This document shows, in pieces, positions 1 to 12,217 of a stretch of DNA of 64,000 bases (position 1 is its first letter; each line of letters starts with the position of its first letter). The position numbers and the translations under genes were made by a program. Source of the stretch: Druceiella hillmani. Its lineage: Eukaryota > Arthropoda > Insecta > Lepidoptera > Hepialidae. The notes under the pieces were generated by a model. The model saw only the letters and a program-made list of their open reading frames with translations, was not told the origin of the DNA and ran no database searches. The DNA lies in contig JAYKKI010000006.1 in assembly GCA_039881145.1 (NCBI GenBank), positions 23,639,001-23,703,000 on the forward strand, written 5' to 3'.

Positions 1-2949
1 TATGCTGTAGAATTTTTTGCAGATACTGTTCGAGTTAAAAATTAAAACTGAACATACATATAAGTAATATAAATATTAATTTGTTTCGTAAGTAAAAAAC
101 CAAAAACATTTATATAGAAACGTTACAACGATCAAATTAAGTTTAATTTTTAATGTGTATTTTATGTAATATCGGTTGAAAGGGCGAGCTGGAAAGATTC
201 CACAGCAATTAATTGCAAAATTTTATATGAAATAGCTTTACCGATAATGGTAAAAATATCCTAAAAAGTATATGTATTCCAATCCACACCCACAACTCAA
301 AACGTGAATATTAAAAAAAAGTATGGCCAGAGGATATAACATGAAGTTTGCTAGCTAACTATAGCGATGATTCTTAATTTCATAGTTTTCAAGAAATTCG
401 CAATAATTAACACTTGAAATAGATGTGCTAAGCAATATCTTCATTTATTCAAAATACATATGGCGGACTTATTGCCACAAGACTTTAAATAAAATTAGGC
501 GTAAGCCTGTGATCTTTCACAATGTCAGTCAATAATAATACACTTAAAAAGACAAAAAATATAAATACTAATAGAGACATAAGCTACGACGAATAAAGGA
601 ATGGAGGAAGGGACACAAGCCCAGAAGGACTGGAGTTTAGGAGAGGTAGAACTTTCTCACTCGATTCACGAAAACATTTCTCAAGGATACAAAAATGATG
701 CCAGGATCCAATTCATTCATTCCAAAGATCATTCCAAAGTTATTCTGTTTATACAGTAATTGATTGTACGGTAAGTTTACATGATGAACATAATTTCAAT
801 ATTCGTGAACAGTTTAGCAGTAGTATTTGTATTGTTATTGTTATTGTCCTTAAGTGTTTACAAAGACTGTATGAAACCATCTAAGTGTGTTGGGAGCCCT
901 CGTGGTGCGAGCGCTGCCCGCACTTAATATTGTTTATTTGCCAAATCTATGAAGGCCATCATTATTTTAACCTAAAAATGGCTCCATAAAAGTTATACAA
1001 AAAGCTATTCATAGTTAAAATGACGATTTTTTTACTATAGCCGTCAAGTAATTTTACATCATATTAATAACACTGGATTACGAATGATTTTTTCATATTA
1101 TATTATTGAGATTATATAAAAACATACACATTTTATCATTTTGCAAATTTGGTTTCATATAATTTCATTATGTGTATTATCTGTTATTTGTAGCTTTTAC
1201 CACTATATAAAGGTGGTGAGACTATAAAATACGAAGCAGGATAAATAGAATTAACAGACAAAATGTTTTCAGCTGTTAATAACTTCGTAATGCTTTTTAT
1301 TTCATCTCCCTCTAAACTTAAGAGGCAACGGTAAGTCACAGGTAGAAGAGAGATATAATTTTGCAGACAAATTTTGACATGTCTCATTTTGCATTGTTTA
1401 ATTTTCGTATGAAAATTGTGGCTTTACTCCAATCAGGGCGTACATTTATTTCCAAAGATACATTATGGATTCATAGAGAGAAGCAATGGAACATTTGGTA
1501 ATGAAAATTCATCAACAGCGATATATTTAAGGCATTAAATTTAGTATTTCAGTTTAGCCTCTTAATCGAAAGAAAAAATTCCAACGTATGATCGAATATC
1601 CTCAGAAAACTCTACATTACAAATTAATAAATATAAAAGCTATTTACGAAAGTTTTTACACAAATACATCGACTTAAGTACAAACCTTTTTACCGCCTCG
1701 TTCTTAGCACTACCTGATGTGCGTAAAATTATTAAGCATCCTTGTGAACCTTCATGAATGTGTGTTCATTCGTGAGTGAATAGCTTTAGCTTTTTCCCAC
1801 CCCGATTTCTCACAAATAGCTGAATAATAAACTTTGCTATTAAATATGCTTGCGTATTGATTGATTGATCCTGACAGTTTTACCTCTTGTAAAAATTTAT
1901 GGCTGCTTATATACTGAATATATTATATTATAAGATTTACTCTTTGACATTTCTCAATATGTTAAATTAATAAAGTTATTAATTTAATATGTTTAGTACA
2001 TATAGTTTTAAAACTACATTAGATCAAAATTATGAAAAATTATTTTCCAACATTCTCTTCAAATTACCCATCTGTAGATATTGTCAGACAACAAAACCTA
2101 GATCGTGGTTAATAATTTAAATAAAGTAGATATAATACTACATTACTTACATTCTTTTAATTGTGAATAAAAATTAAGTGAATGTGGGAAACCGTAAATA
2201 CAGATAAATATACCAAAAATGTAGTATGCAAGGCCAATGGAATAAAAATCGCTAAAATAAGTAGTTAAATATTTTATAAGGCTAAAAAACTTCGATGTAT
2301 TTAGAGATGTTTTCGCTTTTGCAGAGATAAATGTATGTTAGTTTATACGGTCGTGAAAACCAAATTCAATTAACTTAGACGTTCTCAAATGAGATGAATT
2401 TTTAACTTATTAATGTTTACTTTCCATTATTTCGATATATTCATATATGGCTTCTATTCCAGAACAAAACAAATTATTACTAATTTGCTTCGAAGACTTC
2501 AAATTATTATTCAATTGTTTTCTCATCCAAAGAGTCGAGTATAAACTTATTACTCCTACTATTCCGTTAATATTTTTTTGAGATCTTCAAATTATTTTAT
2601 TTAGATCTTTTTTCTCGTAACGGAACGCGACGAGTTAAATAGGTCCACATTTATCGACGAAAAAGAAAAGCAACTTGAAATATATCGAAACGTGTTAGTT
2701 TTGCAAAATATTAACAAATCTTTTTAGCGATTTCTATTGCCTTAGCCACATTCGCATAATAATTTTGCAGTAAATCTATTTGTATTCGTGATTTCTCCCA
2801 CGTTGGAAAGTAATTTTATTTAACAAGAGTCTCTTTTCCGCATATAAATTAAAAATTTCTCATTCCTTTTTTCCTCTTTCATTGTTACACTATGATTGTA
2901 GAAAATTACGAGTAATATTTATTTGGGTTGTCTTATGTTTTCTTACGTA
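1..2949. other. AT-rich noncoding stretch
   Basis: I see no recognisable gene, RNA or transposon here. A 52-codon frame (601-759, plus) ends before a consensus GTAAGT donor at 771, so the two do not combine into a simple exon. A 67-codon minus-strand frame (1184-1387) has no family signature. Base composition is similar to the other gene-free parts of the window. Confidence 0.5.
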
Positions 2950-4090
2950 TAGAGAGGGCATTTATTAATAACTCTTCCATCGAATAACGATCACTGTAAA
3001 CGCAGCTCTATAGATCTGATTATGGAAGGAATTTTTTTAGTCTATTAAAGTTATTTTGGATTTATGACTATTTATCATTTAAGGAAAAAGTCGCCGATCA
3101 ACAACTATTTATTATTAAATATTGTGAATTAGATGTTGTTGACAACATTTTTTCTTTTAAAAATACAGTTGAATCGAAAAGATTCTGTTAACTCTTTAAG
3201 AAAACGTAATAATATATTATACTATGTTGCTGTTGATGCTAATTCGAATAAATAAAAGGAAGCAGAAATCGCCGAATTGTCAGATATGAAGTTCCAACAG
3301 AGCGAAAAGTGTGCTAACGCATACAGATGAACAAATTTTGTTGTTTGCATAAATCGCTAAAAAAATTATTTTATTGAATTATGCATTTTATTTTTTATAT
3401 TATTTGCGGAAATAACAAGAAGAAATTATCACATTAGTTTTTTTTTTGGCAGAATTCAAGCACTTTTCATAACACATTATAATTTATGCGGTTTAGTTAG
3501 TTAAATATCTTCATAATTATGTTATCGAGAAATTTTATATTAATTAGCATAGTTCTTATTATTTAGCATAGTTCACTTCATTGAATTCATTGCTTTATTA
3601 ATTAAATAAATTACATTTATTATTGTTTTGATTTTATTAATCAATTAATTTAAAAGTTGCAATCGCAAGAAAAACCTTTTTAAGAACGATATACATGCGA
3701 GTATAACGTTCAAAGCTGAACAGGTGGTAAGCGACTGTGCTGAAACCATCTCATCAAGATACCTTTTTCTTCATCGTCACTAGCTTTCACAATCAATAGT
3801 AAACACTTTATTAAAATTAATTTTCCTTCCGGTGCGTGAAACATGTAAAATGGCAGCGGAATTTTCGCATCGCATTTATTGGATCATTATCCCTCATTAG
3901 ACGCGGCATTGCATTGTGGCTATCGGTGGCTTTATTTAATTAAGATATTCGAATAAAATTTATCACGAACATTAAACAGTTACATTTTAGTAATGATATA
4001 TGACCATTCACCAAAATTTTAAAGCTAAGTGCATTTAAAATTTCGGTTGGTAACTAATGAATCTCCCATTTTAGTTTACCATGATTAATG
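2950..4090 (+). repeat. Dispersed repeat family, copy 1
   Basis: This stretch aligns by eye, in the same orientation, with 59490-62000. Shared landmarks are the stretch around 'aagaaaacgtaataatat' (about 3200 and 59950), 'aaaaggaagcagaaat' (about 3256 and 60018), and 'atgtaaaatggcagcgg' (about 3844 and 61740). A shorter, more degenerate third copy lies at 5790-6060. No reading frame is conserved and no transposase or reverse transcriptase was found, so it may be a non-autonomous element or the noncoding part of a larger one. The right-hand copy is longer because other sequence, including a PLE-derived palindrome, has been inserted into it. Confidence 0.7.
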
Positions 4091-4122
4091 TTAATGCATT
4101 ACCTCCATTGATACTCATTGAG

Positions 4123-4168
4123 AAAGGGTTATGTTCAGCAGTGGACGGAAAGCGGTTGCTGATTTGAC
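4123..4168 (+). mobile_element. LINE 3'-end fragment
   Basis: The stretch contains 'gttatgttcagcagtgg' followed by a short GC-richer tail. This closely resembles the C-terminal end of RTE/Jockey-like insect LINE copies, where a 'tatgttcagcagtggacg' type sequence is very common. Only about 45 bases remain, so the call rests on that single motif. Confidence 0.45.
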
Positions 4169-4384
4169 TTGATCTATTTCTTGGAATCTGTACTACTAAT
4201 TTAACTAAAGCTAATATAAACATTGTATCTCAAAAATAAAGTTCTTTGACTCATTCCTTCCTGGTATGCCATAAGTTTAGCTCCACACCTTTTTTGTAAT
4301 ATTCTTTATAGATTGGCGAAATTAATTTCAAGATATCGATTATTCATGTTTTACAATCTTTACATATAATAAACTTGTAAAAGG

Positions 4385-4530
4385 ATGTATTTTGCACATT
4401 GAAAATATTTTCAAAAAGTCATTGATTTAACGTATATAATTATAATAGGAGCGAGATTTTCTTTTTGTGTCCGTCCGTGCATCTATCAATTTGAGCGGGT
4501 ATCACGCAAAATCTACTAAAAACGTATGAT
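4385..4530 (-). repeat. SINE-like dispersed repeat, copy 1
   Basis: On the minus strand this carries 'attttgcgtgatacccgc', then a short 'acggacggacaca' run and a tail resembling 'gactttttgaaaatatttt'. Related copies are at 8085-8270 (plus), 29000-29270 (minus), 43985-44280 (plus) and 52600-52810 (plus). The 'TTGCGTGAT...CGCTCAAATT' core with a (CAGA)-like run is a common insect SINE/LINE tail. I see no clear RNA polymerase III box and cannot name the family. Confidence 0.6.
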
Positions 4531-4560
4531 AATAATAATGAAATATATATGAAATATACT

Positions 4561-4574
4561 CGATATATATATAA

Positions 4575-4648
<74 letters not shown>
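4561..4648. repeat. TA microsatellite
   Basis: An almost uninterrupted TA dinucleotide tract with a few CA interruptions. It generates artefactual Tyr-Ile frames on the minus strand. It is mirrored in the other arm of the inverted repeat at 7947-8010. Confidence 0.95.
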
Positions 4649-4653
<5 letters not shown>

Positions 4654-5204
4654 CATTTTTAAATATGATTTATGTTTAAAAAATATTTTAGACAACCTTA
4701 ACCGTGCATTCAAATTTTAATAAAAACCAATGAAATAGCATAATTCAAGTTTAAACATTATAAAAAATATATGAAATTGGAAACTCCTTAATTATTCCCT
4801 TAATATAAGGTAGTAAATTATGTTATCTAAAAAAACTTATTAGACTAGAGTTGAGATGACATTTAAGGTCAATAAAGACTTATATTGACTGAAAAAATGA
4901 GTTTTCTTAAATGAAAGCTTGAATCTAATAATGTCATATAATACGAAGAAATTAGTGTGTGACAATCTTTTTACGATACATTTTCCGGACAAGGTATGAT
5001 CTATTATGATCCGTGCTCATGTCTAATTCTTATTGTGATTGACCTAAAGAAAGTATCGCGTGCTGCATATATGTCGAGCGTCAGTTATTATAATTTAATT
5101 TAATTTCTTGTTTTTCTGCATGAGACAATAATGGTTTTAAAAATAGCTTACACATTCAACTTACACATTTACATTTATTTATTAAATAAACTTTACTGAA
5201 GATG

Positions 5205-5250
5205 TAATGCCCACCTGAAGATGTTGTAATACAACGAAACCTAGATTTAC
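5205..5250 (+). ncRNA. Hammerhead-like motif, degenerate (PLE terminal repeat)
   Basis: The order is CCAC (5211-5214), CUGAAGA (5215-5221), an extra U, a GUUGU/ACAAC stem with AAU loop (5223-5235), then GAAA (5236-5239). This matches the hammerhead core CUGANGA-stem II-GAAA. The following stem III and cleavage triplet are degraded in this copy (CCUAGAUUU instead of CCUAGGUC), so I expect it to be inactive. Hammerhead motifs are known in the terminal repeats of Penelope-like elements. Confidence 0.45.
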
Positions 5251-7234
5251 CTTTGGCACAGAGTAAAGAAAAAAAAACCTATTTTAAATTTGACACAGAG
5301 TAAAGCATATTAGTTTACACATATTTTAATAGCTACTACTCATAAATATTCACATGAAAATGTTAGGAGGAAAAATTAACAACTCCGTAAACATAGTTAT
5401 ATTGTTGATAGGTAAATTTCCCTGTAATATTTTTTGAGCGTTTTTTGATTAAACTGGAAAATAAGCGGTCATTTTTTTTACATATTTTCCAACGAGCAAT
5501 ATAAAAGGACACATGGAATCTCAGTTTATTTTTAAATCAATTCTTCTTGTCGCTATTTAAGTAAATCACAGTTGGTGGAACCGAGAGATGTGATAAGGAA
5601 TATAACTTTATTTTTTATTAGTAGCAATTCTTTTTTATTAATGATCGCTCCTTTATTAGTATAAATAAACAAATTCTAAAAGTGAGATTAAAAAAATGAG
5701 GAAAAATAAGTTTTTAATTGATCGACTCCTTTTTTTGTTGCAAACTTACGAATGTTATGGAAATAGGAAAACTAAAAGGGGAAAAATGGTAAAAATTAAT
5801 ATTTGCATCGCATATAACTGTGTAAAAGTCGCTTGCATTTTTTGTCATCTTATTTTTCACAATCAATAAGAGACGTTTTCATAAAATTGTCTACTGTCTA
5901 GCTGCACGAAAAGATATAAACCGGGTGCAAAATTTTAGCATCGCATTTATTGAGTATCTAACCCGTCGCGTGTTTTGAATAAATTACGCAACGCTATACT
6001 GTGGCCAATTCAATTAATTTTCATAGACGGTTATCATTACTCGACATGTTCGATAACAGGGTTTCAACTGTAATATCTTCATAATAATATTGAAATATAT
6101 ATTGAAACACATAAAACAAAAGTATAAAGGATGGATTAGAAAATTTTATAACAAAATGAATATAATGTGCAAGTTTTTATCTTGTTGTTGTTAAGTTTTT
6201 ATCCTTTTTCGGGGAGAGAATAGAACATGACATATAATTTTAAATCAGCTTATCACGATACGCTTTGATCTGTTGGATGCAATATTTGCCCGTTAATGAT
6301 TGTTCTTAGGTACGAGTATTAGACGTTAAATTCAGCGAAATCCTTTTGTATTCTTTATTTGCTACTGTTCTTGGAGGAAAATGGCCATTTACCAATTTTT
6401 TATCTTAATTCTAGAGTTTGCCAACTTGAAAAACGTGAGATATTAAATTGAACAATCGATTCCTAATCACATTTTCAAATAAATTTCCAATTATAGTTTC
6501 AGCAATGTTGCATATTTTACAAATAAGATGAATTACATATATTTCAGGCCTAATAAAAAATACTCTTCATATTCCTATGACCACCTACATTCTCAAATGA
6601 CCCATAACTTCAAGAGATGCCTCACTTTTATGGAAGAATGTATATATTAATCGACTGGTTTCTAGACAAAGAATTTATATATTTAAAGTCAAAACTGTTT
6701 TTAACGTTCCTTATCGCACCTATAATAGTAACGAAGTTAATAATATCGAAATATTAGTTTGTGATAGACCAAACTAACGCGAAGAATTCACATTTTTGCT
6801 TATAAAAGTCGCACGGGAATAATATATGCAAGATCGTTATAAATTTGACTAAATCTGTAACGGTCGGTTTCTGAATACCTTTTATTGAATATATATATAC
6901 TTCACAACTCTTTTGTATGAATAATTTCAAACAAAAAAGTTGTGGAATAAATATATAAAAATAAGTAAAATAAAACAGATTTAAGTAATAAATTTTAGAA
7001 ATAAGATAATAAATGTCAATAAAATTTATTTGTGTACAGGTTCTTGTGTGAACAAAAATTTCCAAGTCTCACAAATATTTCTTGATAATTTCTGTCACCT
7101 TTATTTTACATTCTTGCATATTCTAAGTTATAAGTATAGTAATAAGGTAACAGAATATTATTTAATAAAGAAAATAGCTTGCTTGTAGTATCTCTGAGAC
7201 TGGCATGACTTTGCCGTTTAGTAATTTTTATTTA
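5251..7234. other. Spacer of IR1, mostly anonymous
   Basis: This 2-kb interval lies between the two arms of IR1. It holds a third, degenerate copy of the dispersed repeat (about 5790-6060), recognisable by 'tagcatcgcatttattg'. Near 6780-6900 there is a weak PLE-like reading frame. Otherwise nothing with family resemblance was seen. Confidence 0.5.
6770..6900 (-). pseudogene. Possible Penelope-like RT remnant
   Basis: The minus-strand frame 6754-7065 reads QKPTVTDLV near residues 64-72. PLE reverse transcriptases have a conserved '(F/Y)RKPTxTD' segment downstream of the YxDD box, followed by a His/Pro/Lys stretch that is only loosely echoed here. The position between inverted PLE terminal sequences makes the reading plausible. 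The rest of the frame is low-complexity Tyr/Ile/Phe and shows no catalytic motif, so this is a weak call. Confidence 0.25.
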
Positions 7235-7400
7235 TTGGATATATTTGGCGTTAATTTTGTAGAAATTCATTATTCACAATGAAATGAAACTACGTGATGT
7301 AGTATTATTTCTACTTTCTTTAAGTTCTTTACCACGATCTAGGTTTCGTTGTATTACAACATCTTCAGGTGGGCATTACAACATCTTCAGTAAAGTTTAT
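7235..7400 (-). repeat. PLE terminal repeat fragment
   Basis: This matches the terminal sequence family also seen at 20100-20265, 50144-50265 and 59645-59912: 'ggcgttaattttgtagaaat', then a 'gtgatgtagtattattt' block, then the hammerhead-like segment on the minus strand. It forms the inner edge of the right arm of IR1. The hammerhead-like core is kept, but stem III reads CC-UA-GA, one mismatch from the best copy. Confidence 0.6.
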
Positions 7401-7946
7401 TTAATAAATAAATGTAAATGTGTAAGTTGAATGTGTAAGCTATTTTTAAAACCATTATTGTCTCATGCAGAAAAACAAGAAATTAAATTAAATTATAATA
7501 ACTGACGCTCGACATATATGCAGCACGCGATACTTTCTTTAGGTCAATCACAATAAGAATTAGACATGAGCACGGATCATAATAGATCATACCTTGCCCG
7601 GAAAATGTTTCGTAAAAAGATTGTCACAAACTAATTTCTTCGTATTATGTGACATTATTAGATTCAAGCTTTCATTTAAGAGAACTCATTTTTCGGATTT
7701 TTTGAGTCAATATAAGTCTTTATTGACCTTAAATGTCATCTCAACTCTAGTCTAATAAGTTTTTTTAGATAATATAATTTACTACCTTATATTAAGGGAA
7801 TGATTAAGGAGTTTCCAATTTTATATATTTTTTATAAAGTTTATACTTGAATTATGCTATTTCATTGGTTTTTATTAAAATTTGAATGCAAGGTTAAGGT
7901 TGTCTAAAATATTTTTTAAACATAAATCATATTTAAAAATTATTTC

Positions 7947-8010
<64 letters not shown>
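7947..8010. repeat. TA microsatellite
   Basis: TA tract with one TG interruption, in the right arm of IR1. Confidence 0.9.
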
Positions 8011-8015
<5 letters not shown>

Positions 8016-8084
8016 CATATAAATAAATATATCGAGTATATTTCATTATTATTATTATACGTTTTTTTAATTGCAGTTTTATTA

Positions 8085-8270
8085 TCTAACTAGCTGTGCA
8101 CACGACCGCGTTCAGGAAGAAACATGTTTCTCTTATATAAACTATTACTATATTACATTTCATCAAAATCCTTCCAGTAGATTTTGCGTGATACCCGCTC
8201 AAATTGATAGATGCACGGACGGACACAAATAAAAAAAATCTCACTTCTATTATAATTATATAAACTTAAA
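8085..8270 (+). repeat. SINE-like dispersed repeat, copy 2
   Basis: This copy starts with 'actagctgtgcacacgacc', continues with 'catttcatcaaaatcc' and 'attttgcgtgatacccgc', and ends with a run related to 'tctattataatta'. It is the longest copy at its 5' side within IR1 and shows the family's probable head. No coding capacity was seen. Confidence 0.6.
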
Positions 8271-8282
8271 ATTTGGCATATA

Positions 8283-8283
8283 T

Positions 8284-8332
<49 letters not shown>

Positions 8333-8345
8333 CATTTATATATAT
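8283..8345. repeat. TA microsatellite
   Basis: A TA tract directly after the SINE-like repeat, as is common at the 3' ends of such elements. Confidence 0.9.
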
Positions 8346-10099
8346 GTTTTTAGGATATCCTCAATTTCATCTTTCTTAGTCTTTTACATTTTCTTTTCAT
8401 TATTTTTTATTCAGCGTTTATAATTTAGCATCGACAGCGACAACCGAATGGTAAATCATAAATGAAGTTCAACAGGTCTTTCTGCTTGTAAAGAATTGCA
8501 TAATACTATTTCGTTCGGTTATACATTATTTCTGTTTTTTAATAACACTGTGGTGTAGTAATATTTATTACTCTAATGAGATTAACACAATAGGTTTTGG
8601 CTTGCAGGTTTAATGCCATTTCTCAGGTTAAAAAGAGACTTGTGTGTCAATTCCAATAAAGAACTATTTTTGTACCAAACGTCATAAAAACGAAAACTTA
8701 ATTTCATGGTTTTTAATATAGCATGAAGAGAAAATAAGTAAGTGCGTTACTTAATTGCTTCACAGTTGTTAATATCTTCAATACACTTTCATTTTTAATT
8801 AAATCTACAGACGTTTTTATTCCAATAATTCGGGATTCAATCACATGATGTCACACTTATTACGGGTTTTTTTTAACTACTTACTCTTTAATACATTGCG
8901 ATGTTTGTTTATATCTTGTAAACCGGTATAAAATAAAAAAACACTTTTTTAAATTACGTCCTTTCTTACGTTACTCTATTTCCTTACACCTTTTTTCTCG
9001 CCCTTTTCTTTTAAATCTATGCTTAAATAAGTGCGCTTATTTTTTTAAACTCTTCATTTTACCACATTGCTCAAGTTTCATTAATCTTCACTACAAAAGT
9101 CCAATATTTACTTAGGTATTAATTATGATATGTCTAGAAATGTATTTCAAACTTTTAAGTAGGAATGCTGAAGGAAGGCGACATTAATCGAACAATTGTT
9201 TTTGTAATATTTTAAGTCTGCGAAACCATCTACCTTACAGCAGAATCACGAAAAATAGTTTAATTTTATTCCGTTTTTTGGCGTTGATGATTAGAACTAT
9301 AGAGCTCTTCTACAGTTTTGGAGCCAAACCGGATCACAATTCGTACAATTAAAAACATGTTGTTGGCATAAACAATTGAATAAGATGTAAGCATTACTTA
9401 GTTGTGTTATTTTCAAAATATCATCTTTCATGTGCAATACGTTCTAATATCTTTGAAATTATTTTGAAGTGATCTCCAATTACGTATAACTTCAGTGTAA
9501 TAATATCGTAATTTTTTATTTGCTTTTTACACAATATAGATATAAACATAAAAAAGAAAGGAAATTTATTGTAGGCCATGGATTATGGATTATTCTTTTA
9601 AACCTTATACAAGTTATTTCCTTAGGTATTTTATACACCTTATTTTTTTTATCTAAGTTCAAAACCGTCAAAAACTAGTTAAATGTCAACATTAAATTTC
9701 CTGTTCTTATACTGACTTTGTTTTTAGATTTTGTGGCTTGCTTAACATTAAAAATTCTGATTTTTCCAAAAAAAACAATAAAGAAACTGTAAACGAATAT
9801 CATATGTTTCATGGTAAGCATCTTTCTTTGATTTTAATATAACAAAACAAAAGTTCTTAATGTGAATTCCTATTTTATTAAATTCTACCTTCAGGAAAAC
9901 ATCAGGAAATTTGAACTCTGAGCTCAGAAAAATCTGAGTCACATTCTTATTTTTTCAAATAATATTTTTTAAAATGAGTTGAAAAATGTGAATGAAAGTA
10001 AAACCACTATCTAAATGACAGGGAAACTAATCAAATTTAAACATTGAGGAATGTGTATATTTAAAGTGTCTCATTTTTTGCTAATACATATCCCCAGGC
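8346..10099. other. AT-rich noncoding stretch
   Basis: I see nothing recognisable. The 64-codon minus frame 9748-9942 is Phe/Lys-rich and has no motif. Confidence 0.5.
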
Positions 10100-10111
10100 T
10101 TGACTTGACTC

Positions 10112-10330
10112 TTAAGCGGAACGCAGGCCCTCGGCAAATCTCCGCCAGTGGATTCTCCTTATGATCACTTTAATAAAGTGGTCTTCCTAATCGACTTACT
10201 CACTTTATTGGCCTTCTTATTCACGGTCCCTTTCAATGATGTCTTTGGCCTGCCAATTTTTCTCTTCCCCTTAGTGTTCGAAAAGAGGACTTATCCACTT
10301 CCATCTTATGACTACTCAACTTCGTCTTCA
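10112..10330 (-). pseudogene. LINE ORF2 C-terminus remnant
   Basis: Read on the minus strand, 10272-10156 gives GKRKIGRPKTSLKGTVNKK followed by a decayed stretch with stops. In another frame, 10150-10112 gives HWRRFAEGLRSA and a stop codon. The pattern 'G-R-P-(K/R)-x-(T/S)-W ... R-W-R-x-F-(V/A)-E-A-L' just before a stop is the usual C-terminal end of endonuclease/reverse-transcriptase LINEs in insects. A frameshift separates the two parts and the Trp of the first motif is lost. Only the last 60-70 residues remain; the catalytic domain is absent upstream. Confidence 0.6.
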
Positions 10331-10670
10331 TATCTGGTCAAATTTGATTTATTTTGAGACTACATTGGACAAGAAAATGTGGAGATTTTTTTCTTAGACG
10401 TGGGCTGTTAAAAAGATGTTGGCTTTGGCTGACTCAATTTTCTGGAGAAAGATAATAAACAGTATATGTTTACATACATGTCGATGATAAAATAATTAGA
10501 TCATAAATAGCACATGTACTCAGGAAAAATATCGCGTCGTCGTAATGGTTATATCGACTTTAAAATAACTGTTGAAAACATTTGATACATAGGAAATTAA
10601 CGGAAAATTAACATCAATTTTATTTAATTTACCTGTTTTTGTAATTAGAAATTATTATAAAATAACGTGT

Positions 10671-10880
10671 TTGATGTTTCAGACCCAGACTATGCGAAAT
10701 AATATGAAAATTAAAGACTCGAATGCAGAAACAACCCAATATCGCCTTTTGTGTCGCAAAAAGTCACAAATAGTTACGCAGATTGATACGGGGATTGAAC
10801 ATAGAGAAAATAAGTGGAATTATTGTGACCTGGTTACCTTTCCATTATTCATATTCATTACATGCATGATAATTCTTTAA
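10671..10880 (+). CDS. Unidentified short frame with hydrophobic tail
   Basis: A 69-codon frame whose first 50 residues are polar and whose last 16 (about FPLFIFITCMIIL) are strongly hydrophobic, as in a tail-anchored protein or the end of a membrane protein. The sequence just upstream (gtttgatgtttcag) would make a good splice acceptor at 10680, so it could be a last exon. I do not recognise the protein, and AT-rich DNA produces such frames by chance. No poly(A) signal is obvious within 60 bases of the stop. Confidence 0.25.
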   Translation: MMFQTQTMRNNMKIKDSNAETTQYRLLCRKKSQIVTQIDTGIEHRENKWNYCDLVTFPLFIFITCMIIL

Positions 10881-11714
10881 AAAAGAATATTAAATGCATA
10901 GATGCACTCCTGTCACGGTTTGAAATACATGTGTGAATAAATTCACACGATATTTCAATCAAAGAATAAAAAATGTTTAATTAGGTTAGATTAAAACCTA
11001 CGGTTATTGATCCAGAACACCATAATAAACAACTTAAATACGCGTACATTGTGGTTATAAGAGTATACGTCATGTAACACGTTTAATATTTATGATAACC
11101 GAGTTGTTTAAACTAAATATGTATATAAATATGTAGGCATGACCTAAAATATTTTAACTGATTCCAAATTATTATAGTTCACAAAGTGGTTAACAAATAT
11201 ATTATTTTTTGATTGAATAGGAGAAATATAAATTACCATATGACTCTCATGTACTTATTTGTTTTTACGATTAAAATTGTAAGTCAAACTCTACGAATGA
11301 GATATAAGACAAATACAAATAAATTAATACGAACGAGATATTGCAAAATGAAACATTAATCTCCTACAGATTGTATATAATACATACAGATTTGTGTATA
11401 GAAGATTAATTTTATACGTAGATAGAATAACTCTAAAATGTAAGAGGTGTTTAATTAATAAACACATCTTTAAATATAATTGTTTTTTTTTCTGGACAAA
11501 TTGACAAATCTAAACAGAATTAGACATTTTTAAAAGGAGCAGGAAAGATTATTTAAATCACTTACTTTAATAGTATATTGATCAGTTAGTAAAGTATGAA
11601 ATCTTTTTCCTTAATTTCACTAGCATAAATTCATCCCAATCATGGTCCTTTAGGATAAGGTCTTCTAGTAATTGATAAATGCCAATTAATATCAACGAGC
11701 TTTCCCAGTACTTG
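10881..11714. other. AT-rich noncoding stretch
   Basis: I see no gene, RNA or repeat of note. Confidence 0.5.
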
Positions 11715-12074
11715 ATCCTAGAGTTGTTAAGTAATAGCCTCCACTGCCTACACGGTCCTAGAGTTGTTAAGTAATAGCCTCCACCGCCTACACGGTCCTA
11801 GAGTTGTTAAGTAATAGCCTCCACCACCTACACGGTCCTAGAGTTGTTAAGTAATAGCCTCCACCGCCTACACGGTCCTAGAGTTGTTAAGTAATAGCCT
11901 CCACCGCCTATACGGTCCTAGAGTTGTTAAGTAATAGCCTCCACTGCCTACACGGTCCTAGAGTTGTTAAGTAATAGCCTCCACCGCCTACACGGTCCTA
12001 GAGTTGTTAAGTAATAGCCTCCACCGCCTACACGGTCCTAGAATTGTTAAGTAATAGCCTCCACCGCCTACACG
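11715..12074. repeat. 40-bp tandem repeat, nine units
   Basis: The starts of 'gagttgttaagtaatagcct' lie at 11721, 11761, 11801, 11841, 11881, 11921, 11961, 12001 and 12041, exactly 40 bases apart. Units differ by only one or two substitutions (for example accg/actg, cctacac/cctatac), implying recent amplification or homogenisation. Units abut with no unique spacers, so this is a minisatellite and not a CRISPR array. Confidence 0.97.
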
Positions 12075-12120
12075 ACAAGTTTCCTTTCTGGTCGTCTTAA
12101 CTTCCGATACGAACCGTTAA

Positions 12121-12122
12121 CG

Positions 12123-12214
<92 letters not shown>
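12121..12214. repeat. TA microsatellite
   Basis: TA tract with CA/TG interruptions, just inside the foldback-like element. Confidence 0.95.

Positions 12215-12217
<3 letters not shown>

Larger units (their letters stand above)
4385..5245. repeat. Left arm of inverted repeat IR1
   Basis: This arm is the reverse complement of 7325-8270, with only scattered differences and one extra block (about 8060-8150) in the right arm. It runs from outside in through a SINE-like tail, a long TA microsatellite (about 4561-4648), 500 bases of otherwise unique sequence, and PLE terminal sequence at the inner edge. The arms are much more alike than those of the large inverted repeat at 21-50 kb, so this duplication looks younger. 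About 2.1 kb lies between the arms. Confidence 0.8.
7325..8270. repeat. Right arm of inverted repeat IR1
   Basis: Reverse complement of 4385-5245. It includes a TA tract at 7947-8010 and ends outward in a SINE-like repeat. Compared with the left arm it has about 90 additional bases around 8060-8150, containing 'agctgtgcacacgaccgcg', which resembles the degenerate start of a common insect repeat. Confidence 0.8.

Noticed and set aside
601..759. Exon with 52-codon frame and GTAAGT donor at 771
   Set aside because: The stop codon precedes the donor and there is no recognisable protein.
4516..4713. Tyr-Ile repeat reading frames here and at 54405-54702 and 60879-61118
   Set aside because: They are translations of TA microsatellites.
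11715..12074. CRISPR array
   Set aside because: The 40-bp units abut without unique spacers, and the DNA is eukaryotic.
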